A DNA stretch of 64,000 bases from Paractinoplanes bogorensis (GTDB lineage Bacteria > Actinomycetota > Actinomycetes > Mycobacteriales > Micromonosporaceae): assembly GCF_018829635.1 (NCBI RefSeq), contig NZ_JAHKKG010000001.1, forward strand, positions 496,001 to 560,000. The letters are read 5' to 3'. Shown here piece by piece: positions 36,621-45,458 of the stretch (positions are counted from its first letter, which is position 1; each line of letters begins with the position of its first letter). The notes under the pieces are model-generated. The model saw only the letters and a list, made by a program, of their open reading frames with translations. It did not search any database and was not told the origin of the DNA. Both the position numbers and the translations under genes were made by a program.

Positions 36621-37700
36621 ATGACCATGACCTACGAACCGTTCACCCCCGCGGGCTCCGACGGGCCCCACCACCGCGGCGGTGACCAGCGCGGTTACGA
36701 CGGGCGACGGCGGCGCGTGGAGGAGGTCGAGCCGACTCCCCAGGGGCAGTGGGCGCAACCGGGGCAGTGGGCGGAACCGGCGGCCGACCCGTGGGCGGCC
36801 CCGCAGCGGGATCAGTGGGCCGAACCGGCGCCGAGCCAATGGACGCAGGCGCCCCGGCGGCAGCAGTGGGCCGAGGACCCGCAATGGCCGACGTCTCCGG
36901 CCCCGGTGCCGCAGCAGCGACACGCTTTCACCGGTGAGCAGGCCGCCCCGGCTCCCCGAACCGGCAACCGGGTCAAGCCGGTCGTCGTCGGCGCGGTGGT
37001 GCTGCTGCTCCTGGTGGCGGGCTGGCAGGCGTACCGGATCGAATCGATGAGCAAGCACAACCAGGACCTGGCCACCGTGCTCTCGGCCGAGCAGGACCGC
37101 ACCGACCGGCTCGAGCAGCAGCTGGCCGGCGTGTTCGACCCCGAGGGCGTGTCGTCCAAGGTGCTGCCGAGCGTGTTCCGGGTGCGCGCGGGCAATTTCA
37201 CCGGCACGGCGTTCTCGGTCGGCAAGAAGGCCACCGGCAACCAGGCCAACCTGATCACGAACTACCACGTGGTCGCCGAGACCTGGACCGACGGCGGGCG
37301 CCGGGTGACGCTCGAGCGCGGCAGCACCCGGATCAACGCCACCATCGTGAAGGTCGACAAGACCCGCGACCTGGCCCTGCTCAGCGCGGGTCAGAAGATC
37401 CCGGCTCTGGGCACGGCGACCGGTCAGGTCAAGCCGGGTCAGCAGGTCGTGGTGGTGGGCGCGCCGCTGGGCCTGGACGACTCGGTCACCACCGGCGTGA
37501 TCAGCGCCTACCGCCCGGACGACCCGGACGGCCCGACCGTGCAGTTCGACGCCCCGATCAACCCCGGTAACTCGGGCGGACCCGTGGTGAACGCGAACGA
37601 GCAGGTGGTCGGGGTGGCGACGGCCAAGGCCAAGGACGCCGAGGGCATCGGCCTGGCCATCCCGATCAAGACGGCGTGCGACACCCTGAAGGTGTGTTAG
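36621..37700 (+). CDS. Membrane-anchored trypsin-like (S1C) serine protease
   Basis: 359 residues. The first ~105 are Gln/Trp/Pro-rich repeats (GQWAQPGQWAEP), cytoplasmic and disordered; one membrane helix follows (about 116-133), then a short coiled-coil linker and an extracellular chymotrypsin-fold domain. The catalytic triad is visible: His216 (NYHVV), Asp250 (RDLALL), Ser318 (GNSGGP). No PDZ domain follows, unlike HtrA/DegP. The lone Cys pair is at the C-terminus. The start follows GGGAGG at 36605-36610. It may degrade or process surface proteins. Confidence 0.87.
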   Translation: MTMTYEPFTPAGSDGPHHRGGDQRGYDGRRRRVEEVEPTPQGQWAQPGQWAEPAADPWAAPQRDQWAEPAPSQWTQAPRRQQWAEDPQWPTSPAPVPQQRHAFTGEQAAPAPRTGNRVKPVVVGAVVLLLLVAGWQAYRIESMSKHNQDLATVLSAEQDRTDRLEQQLAGVFDPEGVSSKVLPSVFRVRAGNFTGTAFSVGKKATGNQANLITNYHVVAETWTDGGRRVTLERGSTRINATIVKVDKTRDLALLSAGQKIPALGTATGQVKPGQQVVVVGAPLGLDDSVTTGVISAYRPDDPDGPTVQFDAPINPGNSGGPVVNANEQVVGVATAKAKDAEGIGLAIPIKTACDTLKVC

Positions 37701-37729
37701 CTGAGCTCATGGCCTCGCTCCGCTCGGCG

Positions 37730-37823
37730 GAATTTCGCCCCGGGAGGCCGATGACTTGGGCACCGAAAACGGCCTCGCTTCGCTAGCCGTTTTCGGCACC
37801 CAAGTCATCGACGGGCGAAATTC
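37730..37823. terminator. Long imperfect inverted repeat between convergent genes
   Basis: Outer arms GAATTTCGCCC (37730-37740) and GGGCGAAATTC (37813-37823) enclose 24-nt inner arms (37750-37773 and 37786-37809) that match except for two positions; the loop is 12 nt. It separates the protease gene from DUF3000 (convergent) and is best read as a bidirectional terminator. Confidence 0.7.
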
Positions 37824-37837
37824 GACTCTGGTTGCGC

Positions 37838-38407
37838 TCAACCCACTCGCTGGGCGCGGTCTCCTAGGGCGGTCACGCCCGGTGGGGGGAGGCCGGCGGT
37901 TGAGGCGAGCATCGAGCACCAGCCCTGCAGGTGGGCGTGGAAGTCGTCGCCGGTCGGGGTCCAGGAGGCGCGGACCTCGAGGTCGGCCGTCGGGGCCGGG
38001 CCGGCCAGCTCGCCGAAGCGGGTCGACGTCGTCTGGGTGATCGTGCCGCCGATCGCCGTGTAGGCCGCGGAGTGCTGGTCGAGGGCGTCGGTCAGCCACG
38101 TCCAGGCCACGGCGGAGAGCATCGGGTCGCCCGCCAGGTCGTCCTCCAGCTCGGCGGTGACCAGCGTGACCAGCCGGATGTCGCCGTGCCAGGCCTCGTG
38201 CCCGGCCGGGTCGTGGAGCAGGATCAGCCGGCCGCCCGCGACCTCGTCGCCCGAGCGCAGCACCGTCGCGCTGATCGCGAACGCGTACGGCGCGAGCTTC
38301 TGCGGGGCGGCGATCTCTTCGAGAAGGATCTCGGGTCGTGGCGCCGGTGCCCGCAGAGCGTCGACCGCGCGGGCGAACGCCGGAGGGACAGCGGAGGGGG
38401 ACGCCAT
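37838..38407 (-). CDS. DUF3000 domain protein
   Basis: 189 residues, soluble. The DUF3000 landmarks are LLEEIAAPQKLAPYAFAISA, HDPAGHEAWHGD and GWCSMLASTAGLPP. The family is actinobacterial, conserved beside hemE, and uncharacterised. Here it is divergent from hemE with about 70 nt between starts. TAGTCT (38419-38414, minus strand) ends 6 nt before ATG 38407, so its mRNA is probably leaderless. No cofactor or catalytic motif is visible. Confidence 0.88.
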   Translation of the reverse strand: MASPSAVPPAFARAVDALRAPAPRPEILLEEIAAPQKLAPYAFAISATVLRSGDEVAGGRLILLHDPAGHEAWHGDIRLVTLVTAELEDDLAGDPMLSAVAWTWLTDALDQHSAAYTAIGGTITQTTSTRFGELAGPAPTADLEVRASWTPTGDDFHAHLQGWCSMLASTAGLPPPGVTALGDRAQRVG

Positions 38408-38480
38408 GGGGGAAGACTATGCCGCCGCGCGCTGTCCGTAGCCGATCGGCGCGCCGTGCGTGTCGTGGCACGATGGCGCG

Positions 38481-39518
38481 GTGACTTCAGTCTTGAACGA
38501 TTCGCCTTTCGTCCGGGCCTGCCGCGGCCAGGAGGTGCCGCACACCCCGGTCTGGTTCATGCGACAGGCGGGCCGGTCGCTGCCCGAATATCGCAAGATC
38601 CGGGAGGGCGTCGGGATGCTGGAGTCCTGCCGCCGGCCCGAGCTGGTCACCGAGATCACCCTGCAGCCCGTACGCCGTCACCAGGTCGACGCGGCGATCC
38701 TGTTCAGTGACATCGTGGTGCCGATCGCCGCGGCCGGTATCGATCTCGACATCGTGGCCGGCACCGGGCCGGTCGTGGCCGAACCGATCCGCGCCGAGTC
38801 CGACCTCGAGCGCCTGCGGCCGATCACCGCCGACGACGTCGACTTCGTGGCCGAGAGCGTGCGCCTGCTGGTCGCCGAGCTCGGGTCCACGCCGCTGATC
38901 GGCTTTGCCGGGGCGCCGTTCACGCTGGCCAGCTATCTGATCGAGGGCGGCCCGTCGCGCACCTATCTCAAGACCAAGGCGATGATGTACGCGGCCCCGG
39001 GGCTCTGGGACGCTCTGCTGTCCCGGCTGGCCGACATCACCCTGTCCTTCCTGCGGACCCAGATCGACGCCGGGGTCAGCGCGGTCCAGCTGTTCGACTC
39101 GTGGGCCGGTGCGCTCAGCGAGGCCGACTACCGCGAGCACGTGCTGCCGCACTCGGCCCGGGTGCTGCGCGGGCTGGCCGACGCCGGGGTGCCGCGCATC
39201 CACTTCGGAGTGGGAACGGCGGTGCTGCTCGACGCGATGGGCGAGGCCGGTGCCGACGTGGTGGGCGTCGACTGGCGGACCCCGCTCGATCAGGCCACCA
39301 AGGTCATCGGGCCCGATCGATCCGTACAGGGAAATCTTGATCCGGCTCTGCTCTTCGCCGGTTGGGACGTGGTGCGGCGGGAGGCCGATCGGGTGCTCGA
39401 GCAAGGTAGGGCCGCGCCCGGGCACGTGTTCAACCTCGGCCACGGGGTGATGCCGGAGACGGATCCCGACATCCTGACCAGGCTGGTGGCGCATGTGCAC
39501 GAGGCGTCGGCGCGCTAG
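38481..39518 (+). CDS. hemE: Uroporphyrinogen decarboxylase
   Basis: 345 residues. The N-terminal signature [16 protein letters not shown] carries the substrate-binding Arg residues; [16 protein letters not shown] and [11 protein letters not shown] are also diagnostic, and the final [10 protein letters not shown] is typical. The enzyme removes four carboxyl groups from uroporphyrinogen III to give coproporphyrinogen III. GTG 38481 is used because ACACGAT-like CACGAT (38469-38474) lies 6 nt before it and the next in-frame start adds only seven residues. hemG and chdC follow in the same direction. Confidence 0.95.
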   Translation: MTSVLNDSPFVRACRGQEVPHTPVWFMRQAGRSLPEYRKIREGVGMLESCRRPELVTEITLQPVRRHQVDAAILFSDIVVPIAAAGIDLDIVAGTGPVVAEPIRAESDLERLRPITADDVDFVAESVRLLVAELGSTPLIGFAGAPFTLASYLIEGGPSRTYLKTKAMMYAAPGLWDALLSRLADITLSFLRTQIDAGVSAVQLFDSWAGALSEADYREHVLPHSARVLRGLADAGVPRIHFGVGTAVLLDAMGEAGADVVGVDWRTPLDQATKVIGPDRSVQGNLDPALLFAGWDVVRREADRVLEQGRAAPGHVFNLGHGVMPETDPDILTRLVAHVHEASAR

Positions 39519-39599
39519 GGCCACAAGTCCCGCCGGATCGAATTCACACTCTCCGACCCCAGCCTGAGATCGGGAGGATGCGCCTGGGAGGCTGGGACC

Positions 39600-41030
39600 G
39601 TGCGAAAGCGGGTTGCGGTCATCGGCGGCGGCATTGCCGGCCTGGCCGCTGCCGTGCGTCTGCGCGACCTGACCCCGCCCGACACCGAGATCATCGTGTA
39701 CGAGCAGAGCGGCGCCCTCGGCGGCAAGCTGCGCACGGGTGAGCTGGCCGGCGTGAGCGTCGAGCGCGGCGCCGAGTCGTTCCTGATGACCGGCTCCGAC
39801 GGCGCCGAGTCGGCTGCGGTGGGCCTGGTCCGGCGGCTCGGCCTCGAACGATCCCTGGTCCACCCGCATCGGGTGCCCGCCGCGCTGGCCTTCGGCGGCC
39901 GGCTGGCTCCGATGCCCGCGGGCACGCTTGTCGGCGTCCCGGCCGATCCGTCCACGCTCGGCGACCTCGCCGCCGCGAGCGGGAGTGATGCCGACGCCGG
40001 CCGTCCCGTGCTGGGCGCGGGCGACGACGTCGCGGTCGGGGAGTTGGTCCGCGAGCGTTACGGCGACGAGGTCGTCGACCGGCTGGTCGACCCCATGCTG
40101 GGCGGGGTCTACGCCGGGCGCGCCGACCGGCTCTCGCTCGAGGTGACGATGCCGCAGCTGGCGGCGGCGGCCCGGGTGGAGCACACGCTGTCGGCCGCGG
40201 TGCGCCGGGCTCAGGCGGCGAGCCGGCGGGTGCCGGGGCAGCCGATCTTCGGGGCGATTGAGGGCGGGCTGAGCCGGTTGGTGGGCGCGGCCGCCGCGGC
40301 GAGTGGTGCCCGGATCAGCCTGGGTCTTCCCGTACGCGAACTGGCCCGCACCCCGCACGGCTGGCGCCTGCTGCTGGGCCCGGCCGCGACCCCACCCGGC
40401 TACTCCCCGCCTGGTTTCTCTCCGTCCGGTTCTTCGCCGGACACCAGGACCGATGACGTGGACGCGGTGGTGCTCGCGGTGCAGGCCAGGCCGGCCGCGC
40501 GTCTGCTGGCCCCGATCGCGCCGGTCGCCGCTGAGGCCGTGGGTGGGCTCGGCTACGCGAGCGTCGCCCTGGTCGCGTTGGCGCTGCCGCCCGGCACGCC
40601 GCTGCCCGAGCTGAGCGGCTTCCTGGTGCCGCCGAGCGAGGGCACGCTGGTCAAGGCGGCCACGTTCGTCACCCGCAAATGGGAGCGGCCCGCGGGCGCC
40701 CCGGTGATCGTGCGGGTGTCGCTCGGCCGGGTCGGCGAGGAGGAGCGGCTCCAGTTCGACGACGCCGTGCTGGCCGATCTGGCGCACCGGGAGCTGGGCG
40801 AGTTGCTCGGTGGGGAGTTGCCGCCGCCGGCCACTACGTGGGTGCAGCGGTGGGGTGGCGGGCTGCCGCAATACGCACCGGGTCACCGCGATCGGCTGGC
40901 CGCGGCGCGGGCCGTGCTGCCGCCGGGGCTGACGCTGGCGGGCGCGGCCTTCGACGGTGTCGGCATCCCGGCCTGCATCGCGAGCGGCGAGCGGGCCGCC
41001 GAGGACGTGAGCAAGAGTTGGTCGGCATGA
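39600..41030 (+). CDS. hemG: Coproporphyrinogen III oxidase (HemY/CgoX-type flavoprotein)
   Basis: 476 residues. FAD-binding [13 protein letters not shown] near the N-terminus, [18 protein letters not shown] and the C-terminal [15 protein letters not shown] of the HemY family. In actinobacteria this enzyme oxidises coproporphyrinogen III to coproporphyrin III, feeding ferrochelatase and ChdC. A Pro/Ser-rich insertion (about residues 263-285, [17 protein letters not shown]) is unusual. GTG 39600 is the start. Its stop codon overlaps a tiny 18-codon ORF at 41027, which in turn overlaps chdC. Confidence 0.9.
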   Translation: MRKRVAVIGGGIAGLAAAVRLRDLTPPDTEIIVYEQSGALGGKLRTGELAGVSVERGAESFLMTGSDGAESAAVGLVRRLGLERSLVHPHRVPAALAFGGRLAPMPAGTLVGVPADPSTLGDLAAASGSDADAGRPVLGAGDDVAVGELVRERYGDEVVDRLVDPMLGGVYAGRADRLSLEVTMPQLAAAARVEHTLSAAVRRAQAASRRVPGQPIFGAIEGGLSRLVGAAAAASGARISLGLPVRELARTPHGWRLLLGPAATPPGYSPPGFSPSGSSPDTRTDDVDAVVLAVQARPAARLLAPIAPVAAEAVGGLGYASVALVALALPPGTPLPELSGFLVPPSEGTLVKAATFVTRKWERPAGAPVIVRVSLGRVGEEERLQFDDAVLADLAHRELGELLGGELPPPATTWVQRWGGGLPQYAPGHRDRLAAARAVLPPGLTLAGAAFDGVGIPACIASGERAAEDVSKSWSA

Positions 41031-41083
41031 GTGGCGGCGTGCGGGCTTTCGGAGACATGAACGAGGTCCGGGAGGACGCATGA
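41027..41083 (+). CDS. Putative 18-residue coupling mini-ORF
   Basis: ATG 41027 overlaps the hemG stop (ATGA), and its own TGA (41081-41083) overlaps the chdC ATG at 41080 (ATGA). The frame [18 protein letters not shown] fills the gap exactly. Too short for any homology call; it may exist only to pass ribosomes from hemG to chdC, though chdC also has its own GGGAGG ribosome site (41070-41075). Expression is unproven. Confidence 0.35.
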   Translation: MSGGVRAFGDMNEVREDA

Positions 41084-41787
41084 GCGAGCAGCAGCAGAGC
41101 AACGCGGCGCGGATCAACGAGCTGAACGCGACGATCCGCTACACGATGTGGTCGGTGTTCCGGGCCGAGTCACCGCTCCCGGCGTTGCGCGAGGAGCTGG
41201 CGGGCGAGGTCGACGGCCTGTTCGAGCAGCTGGCCGCCAAGGACGTGACGATCCGCGGCACGTACGACGTGTCGGGTCTGCGGGCCGACGCCGACGTCAT
41301 GGTGTGGTGGCACTCGAGCTCGCCGGACGCGTTGCAGGAGGCGTACTCGCTCTTCCGCCGTACGGCGCTTGGCCGCCATCTGGCCCCGGTGTGGTCGCAG
41401 ATGGCGCTGCACCGCCCGGCCGAGTTCAACAAGAGCCACCTGCCCGCCTTCCTGGCCGGCGAGGAGGCGCGCCCCTACATCTGCGTCTACCCGTTCGTGC
41501 GCTCCTACGAGTGGTATCTGCTGCCCGACGAGGAGCGCCGCTTCATGCTGGCCGAGCACGGCAAGATGGCGCGCGGCTATCCCGACGTGCGGGCCAACAC
41601 GGTGGCGTCGTTCGCGCTCGGCGACTACGAGTGGATGCTCGCCTTCGAGGCCGACGAGCTGCACCGCATCGTCGACCTGATGCGCGACCTGCGGGCGTCG
41701 ACCGCGCGTCGCCACGTGCGGGAAGAGGTGCCCTTCTACACCGGCCGCCGGCGCTCGATGACCGAACTGGTGGCGGCGCTGCCGTAG
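41080..41787 (+). CDS. chdC: Coproheme decarboxylase (hydrogen-peroxide-dependent haem synthase)
   Basis: 235 residues of the chlorite-dismutase-like fold. [12 protein letters not shown] near the start, DVMVWWHS, the [15 protein letters not shown] segment, and [15 protein letters not shown] with the presumed proximal His are the ChdC landmarks. The protein decarboxylates coprohaem to haem b, the last step of the coproporphyrin-dependent route. With hemE and hemG it forms most of the late pathway; ferrochelatase is not in this window. Confidence 0.95.
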   Translation: MSEQQQSNAARINELNATIRYTMWSVFRAESPLPALREELAGEVDGLFEQLAAKDVTIRGTYDVSGLRADADVMVWWHSSSPDALQEAYSLFRRTALGRHLAPVWSQMALHRPAEFNKSHLPAFLAGEEARPYICVYPFVRSYEWYLLPDEERRFMLAEHGKMARGYPDVRANTVASFALGDYEWMLAFEADELHRIVDLMRDLRASTARRHVREEVPFYTGRRRSMTELVAALP

Positions 41788-41793
41788 GGCCGC

Positions 41794-42201
41794 TCAGTCG
41801 AGCACGCCGATCGCCTCGACCTCGATCAGCAGGTCGGGCTCACCCAGCGCGGCCACGCTGAGCAGGGTGATCGGCTTGACCGGGTCGACGCCCATTTTGG
41901 CCGCGGCCCGGGCCACACCCTCGCCGAGCAGCGGGTATTTCTCGGGCGACCAGTCGACGACGTGGACCGTCAGCTTGGCCACGTCGTCGAACGAGCCGCC
42001 GGCCGCGGCCATCGCCGTGCCGATGTTGAGATAGGCCTGCTCGGTCTGGGCCGCGAGGTCGCCCGGGCCGACCGGGTTGCCGTCGGCGTCGCGCGCCACC
42101 TGCCCGGCCAGGAAGACCAGGCGGGAGCCGGTGGCGACCGACATCTGCCGATAGACCTCGGGCTTGGGCAGTCCGTCCGGGTTGATCAGTTCTACCGCCA
42201 T
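41794..42201 (-). CDS. RidA family protein
   Basis: 135 residues of the RidA/YjgF fold: GSRLVFLAGQVARDADGN and the later PITLLSVAAL plus EVEAIGVLD. RidA proteins hydrolyse reactive imine/enamine intermediates or bind small metabolites; the canonical catalytic Arg region (VARD rather than a typical C-terminal R-x-x-V) is not clear here, so it may be a divergent subgroup. ATG 42201 has AAGGAG 6 nt upstream. It is divergent from a TetR regulator, with a perfect palindrome between them. Confidence 0.87.
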   Translation of the reverse strand: MAVELINPDGLPKPEVYRQMSVATGSRLVFLAGQVARDADGNPVGPGDLAAQTEQAYLNIGTAMAAAGGSFDDVAKLTVHVVDWSPEKYPLLGEGVARAAAKMGVDPVKPITLLSVAALGEPDLLIEVEAIGVLD

Positions 42202-42225
42202 GACCTGCTCCTTCGTCGTCGTGGC

Positions 42226-42257
42226 ACTTAACATAGCATCGCTATGCTATGTTAAGT
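42226..42257. promoter_or_regulatory. Perfect 14-bp-arm operator between ridA-like and TetR genes
   Basis: ACTTAACATAGCAT (42226-42239), 4-nt spacer CGCT, ATGCTATGTTAAGT (42244-42257). The arms contain TATGTT -10-like boxes facing both ways; the rightward one ends 6 nt before the TetR ATG. Binding by the adjacent TetR would block both promoters. Confidence 0.8.
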
Positions 42258-42259
42258 CA

Positions 42260-42862
42260 ATGGCGAGGACGAAGGATCCGGCGATCCGGGAGCTGTTGAT
42301 CGAGCGGGCGGCGCACATGCTGCGGGCGCGCGAGCCGATCACCCTGCGGTCGGTGGTCGCCGAGACGGGCGTGTCGACCATGGCCGTCTACACCTATTTC
42401 GGCGGCATGGACGGGCTGTGGCGGGCGATGCGGCAGGAGGGCTTCACGCGTCTGGCCGCGCGCCTGGCCACGGTGGGGGAGACGGCTGATCCCGTACGCG
42501 ATCTGGCCGCCCTCGGTGCCGCCTATGTGGGCAACGCCGGGGCGCACCCCGACCTGTACCGGATCATGTTCGACGCCGGCTTCGACCTGGAGGACCCGGC
42601 CGCGGCCGACGAGTCGCTGCACCACCTGGTGCGCGCGGTCGAGCGGGCCCGGGCCGCGGGCCGGTTCCGGGCCGATGTGGTCGCGACCGACCTGGCCACC
42701 CAGACCTGGATCGCCGGGCACGGGCTGGCGTCGCTGGTGACCGGTGGGCCGCTGCCGGCGGAGGCCTTCGGCTATGGGATTCCGCTGCTCACGGCTCTCT
42801 TCACGAGCGCCGGAGACTCCGCCGAGCGGTGCCGGCGCTCGGTCGAGGCGGGCTGGTTCTAG
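42260..42862 (+). CDS. TetR-family transcriptional regulator
   Basis: 200 residues. N-terminal HTH: ITLRSVVAETGVSTMAVYTYFGGMDGLW (about residues 25-52), then a helical ligand domain ending in a TetR_C-type region. The AT-rich perfect palindrome just upstream is its probable operator, so it likely represses itself and the divergent RidA gene. The start ATG 42260 lies 6 nt after TATGTT, fitting a leaderless mRNA. The inducer is unknown, though a RidA substrate-related metabolite is plausible. Confidence 0.92.
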   Translation: MARTKDPAIRELLIERAAHMLRAREPITLRSVVAETGVSTMAVYTYFGGMDGLWRAMRQEGFTRLAARLATVGETADPVRDLAALGAAYVGNAGAHPDLYRIMFDAGFDLEDPAAADESLHHLVRAVERARAAGRFRADVVATDLATQTWIAGHGLASLVTGGPLPAEAFGYGIPLLTALFTSAGDSAERCRRSVEAGWF

Positions 42863-43305
42863 GCTTCGCGGGCCATCGGGATGTGCGGGATGCCGTCTTC
42901 GATGTATTCGGGACCGGTTTGCTGGTATCCGAACTTGGCGTAAAAGTCCACCAGGTACGCCTGGGCGTCGAGCACGCTCGGACGGTCGCCGACGATCGTC
43001 AATGCCTCGTCCATCAGGCGGGCGGCCAGGCCGGCGCCGCGGGCCGACTTCGCGGTCACGACGCGGCCGATCCGCAGGGTGTCGCCGTCGTCCAGGATGC
43101 GGACGTATGCCCGGATCTCGCCGTCGCGGGTAAACCACAAATGCCGCGTTCCGGGCTCGTCGTCGCGGCCGTCGAGATCGGCGTACACGCACTCCTGCTC
43201 GACCACGAAGACGTCGGAACGCAGCCGCAGGATCGCGTACAGGGTCGTCGTTTCGAGATCGCGGAACGTCGCTGTGCGCAGCTCGTCTTGGGGCTCCGGG
43301 TGCAT
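42859..43305 (-). CDS. GNAT N-acetyltransferase (ElaA-like)
   Basis: 148 residues. The ElaA-type opening LYAILRLRSDVFVVEQECVYADLD, strand GEIRAYVRILDDG, and acetyl-CoA loop KSARGAGLAARLM are clear. The acceptor is unknown. Its 3' end overlaps the TetR gene's stop by 4 nt. AGCGTA (43312-43317) reads TACGCT on its strand and ends 6 nt before ATG 43305, another leaderless signature. Confidence 0.9.
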   Translation of the reverse strand: MHPEPQDELRTATFRDLETTTLYAILRLRSDVFVVEQECVYADLDGRDDEPGTRHLWFTRDGEIRAYVRILDDGDTLRIGRVVTAKSARGAGLAARLMDEALTIVGDRPSVLDAQAYLVDFYAKFGYQQTGPEYIEDGIPHIPMAREA

Positions 43306-43386
43306 GCCGAAAGCGTAGGCGGCGCGCCGTCACCCGTATCGCGGCGGGCCGTTATAGGGATGGAAGCCCGAGCTGTGGAGGCTGAG

Positions 43387-43662
43387 ATGATCAAGAGGAA
43401 CCGGCTCTTCGGCAACAAGACCCGGGTGACCTTCTGCCTGCCCGTCAACCAGCCGGCCGGGCCGGTGAGCGTGGTCGGCTCGTTCAACGGCTGGGAACCC
43501 GGCCGGCACGAGCTGAAGCCGCGCCGGGACGGCACCCGGACGATCAGCGTGACCGTCCCGGCGGGCAACTACCAGTTCCGCTACCTGGCCAGCGACGGGC
43601 ACTGGTTCGACGACGAGGGTGCCGACGCGTTCGGGCCGCAGGGTGGCGAACTGCGGGTTTAG
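43387..43662 (+). CDS. Isoamylase early-set (glycogen-binding-like) domain protein
   Basis: 91 residues forming one immunoglobulin-like early-set domain: VTFCLPVNQPAGPVSVVGSF, NGWEPGRHEL, and PAGNYQFRYLASDGHWFDD. This is the CBM48/AMPK-beta type fold that binds glycogen-like glucans or regulates enzymes. It stands alone, as in many actinobacteria. A GAGG element (43375-43378) supports ATG 43387. No glycogen enzyme is adjacent, so the partner is unknown. Confidence 0.88.
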   Translation: MIKRNRLFGNKTRVTFCLPVNQPAGPVSVVGSFNGWEPGRHELKPRRDGTRTISVTVPAGNYQFRYLASDGHWFDDEGADAFGPQGGELRV

Positions 43663-43724
43663 GGGCCATCGGGCGCTCGCGTCACGGAGACGCTGAAAAG
43701 CGAATAAAACTACTCATCTTTCGC

Positions 43725-43730
43725 TAACCT
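43725..43730 (+). promoter_or_regulatory. -10 element for a leaderless hypothetical gene
   Basis: TAACCT ends 6 nt before ATG 43737. No ribosome site is present, consistent with a leaderless mRNA. Confidence 0.45.
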
Positions 43731-43736
43731 CATCGC

Positions 43737-43988
43737 ATGACCACGTACGAGACTTTGGACCTGCAATCGCGGGTCGCGCGATACGAGGCGGCTCTCGAGG
43801 AGCTGCGTACGGCTCACCACGACGTCCGGGCCGTGCTGCAGGACCAGGTGCTCTACGAGCGCTGGCAGCAGATCGGCACCGAGCTGGGCTTCGTCGGCCA
43901 CGGCGGCGGGGGCGCCACCAACGGGCAGCAGGATCTGCAGGCGCTGAACCAGCAGATCCCGCAGATGTCGGAGTCCTGGGCCAGCTGA
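43737..43988 (+). CDS. Conserved hypothetical protein, 83 residues
   Basis: Small soluble protein. Residues 1-50 look like an amphipathic helix pair (RVARYEAALEELRTAHHDV), followed by a Gly-rich turn and a Gln-rich tail. I do not recognise the family and see no motif. A TAACCT box 6 nt before the ATG supports a real, leaderless gene. It precedes thyA by about 75 nt. Confidence 0.6.
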   Translation: MTTYETLDLQSRVARYEAALEELRTAHHDVRAVLQDQVLYERWQQIGTELGFVGHGGGGATNGQQDLQALNQQIPQMSESWAS

Positions 43989-44049
43989 GGGCCGGGTGAA
44001 CCGCGCGACTCGGCCCACCCGATGCGGGGGACCGGGTCGCGCGGCGTTG

Positions 44050-44055
44050 TAGGTT
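44050..44055 (+). promoter_or_regulatory. -10 element for leaderless thyA
   Basis: TAGGTT ends 7 nt before ATG 44063, so transcription should begin at the start codon. No ribosome site is visible. Confidence 0.5.
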
Positions 44056-44062
44056 GGCGGCC

Positions 44063-44863
44063 ATGACGGTCGACACCCAGTACGAAGACCTGCTGCGCCG
44101 GGTTTTGAACACCGGCACCCCCAAGGCCGACCGCACCGGCACCGGCACGGTGAGCCTGTTCGGCGAGCGCCTGCGGTACGACCTGTCGGCCGGGTTCCCC
44201 CTCGTCACCACCAAGCGGGTGCACTTCAAGTCGGTCGCGGTCGAGCTGCTGTGGTTCCTGCGCGGCGAGAGCAACGTCGGCTGGCTGCGCGACCAGGGCG
44301 TGACGATCTGGGACGAGTGGGCCTCGGAGACCGGTGAGCTGGGCCCGGTCTACGGCGTGCAGTGGCGCTCGTGGCCGACCCCCGACGGCGGGCACGTCGA
44401 CCAGATCGGCGGCATCCTCGACACGCTGCGCCGCGACCCCGACTCGCGCCGCATGATCGTCTCGGCCTGGAACGTGGGCGACCTGCCGGAGATGGCGCTG
44501 GCCCCGTGCCACGCGATGTTCCAGTTCTATGTGGCCGACGGCCGGCTGTCGTGCCAGCTCTACCAGCGCAGTGCCGACCTGTTCCTCGGGGTGCCGTTCA
44601 ACATCGCCAGCTACGCCCTGCTGACCCGGATGATCGCCGACCAGGTCGGGCTGCTTCCCGGTGACTTCATCTGGGTCGGTGGCGATTGTCACATCTACAA
44701 CAACCACGTCGAGCAGGTGACCGAGCAGCTCTCCCGGGAGGCGTACGAGTTCCCCCGGCTCGAGATCGCGCCGGCGTCCTCGCTCTTCGACTACAAGTAC
44801 GACGACTTCACCGTCGTCGACTACCAGCACCACCCGGCGCTGCGCGCTCCCGTGGCCGTATGA
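44063..44863 (+). CDS. thyA: Thymidylate synthase
   Basis: 266 residues with the TS signature: [12 protein letters not shown], the catalytic Cys149 in [28 protein letters not shown], and [10 protein letters not shown]. It converts dUMP to dTMP with methylene-THF. A folA gene starts 4 nt before its stop (ATGA), giving the classic thyA-folA operon in which DHFR recycles the dihydrofolate made by ThyA. TTG 44054 would add three residues and is less likely. Confidence 0.97.
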   Translation: MTVDTQYEDLLRRVLNTGTPKADRTGTGTVSLFGERLRYDLSAGFPLVTTKRVHFKSVAVELLWFLRGESNVGWLRDQGVTIWDEWASETGELGPVYGVQWRSWPTPDGGHVDQIGGILDTLRRDPDSRRMIVSAWNVGDLPEMALAPCHAMFQFYVADGRLSCQLYQRSADLFLGVPFNIASYALLTRMIADQVGLLPGDFIWVGGDCHIYNNHVEQVTEQLSREAYEFPRLEIAPASSLFDYKYDDFTVVDYQHHPALRAPVAV

Positions 44864-45336
44864 CCGTCCACATGATCTGGGCCGAGGCGCGTGACCGGGT
44901 CGTCGGCGCCGGCGGCACGATCCCGTGGCGGCTGCCCGAGGATCAGGCGATGTTCCGCGAGCGGACGACCGGCGGCACCGTGGTCATGGGCCGCGCGACC
45001 TGGGACTCGTTGCCGGCCCGGTTCCGGCCGTTGCCCGGGCGGCGCAACGTGGTGCTCACCCGCGACCCGGACTGGGCGGCGGACGGCGCGCTGGTGGCGC
45101 ACTCGGTGGACGAGGCTCGGGCGTACGGGGAAATCTGGGTGATGGGCGGGGAAGCGGTCTATGCGGCCTTCCTTCCGTACGCCGATCACATTCTTCGCAC
45201 ACGCCTCGAGCTGGACATATCGGGCGACACTTATGCCCCCGATCCGGGTGAAGGGTGGGTGTGCGCGTCGTCCACGGGCTGGCAGACTTCCGAGGGCGGG
45301 CTTCGCTTCATCGTCGAGGAGCTGGTTCGTTCGTAG
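44860..45336 (+). CDS. folA: Dihydrofolate reductase
   Basis: 158 residues. [21 protein letters not shown] covers the substrate pocket, [11 protein letters not shown] the NADPH site, and [17 protein letters not shown] the family's conserved Gly-Gly loop. It reduces dihydrofolate to tetrahydrofolate with NADPH. Translation is coupled to thyA by a 4-nt overlap. Length is normal for bacterial DHFR. Confidence 0.96.
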   Translation: MTVHMIWAEARDRVVGAGGTIPWRLPEDQAMFRERTTGGTVVMGRATWDSLPARFRPLPGRRNVVLTRDPDWAADGALVAHSVDEARAYGEIWVMGGEAVYAAFLPYADHILRTRLELDISGDTYAPDPGEGWVCASSTGWQTSEGGLRFIVEELVRS

Positions 45337-45458
45337 CGGCCTCGTAAGATCACGGCAATGCGGACGGGCTACTCTCTTCGGCCGACGGGAAGACTGAAAC
45401 GGCTTCATGATTAATGGGGCGGATCGGTCTTTACGCCAGAGAGCCAGAAGGATAGAAC

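Noticed and set aside
37730..37823. Ends of an insertion sequence
   Set aside because: The arms face each other across 12 nt with no interior and no transposase.
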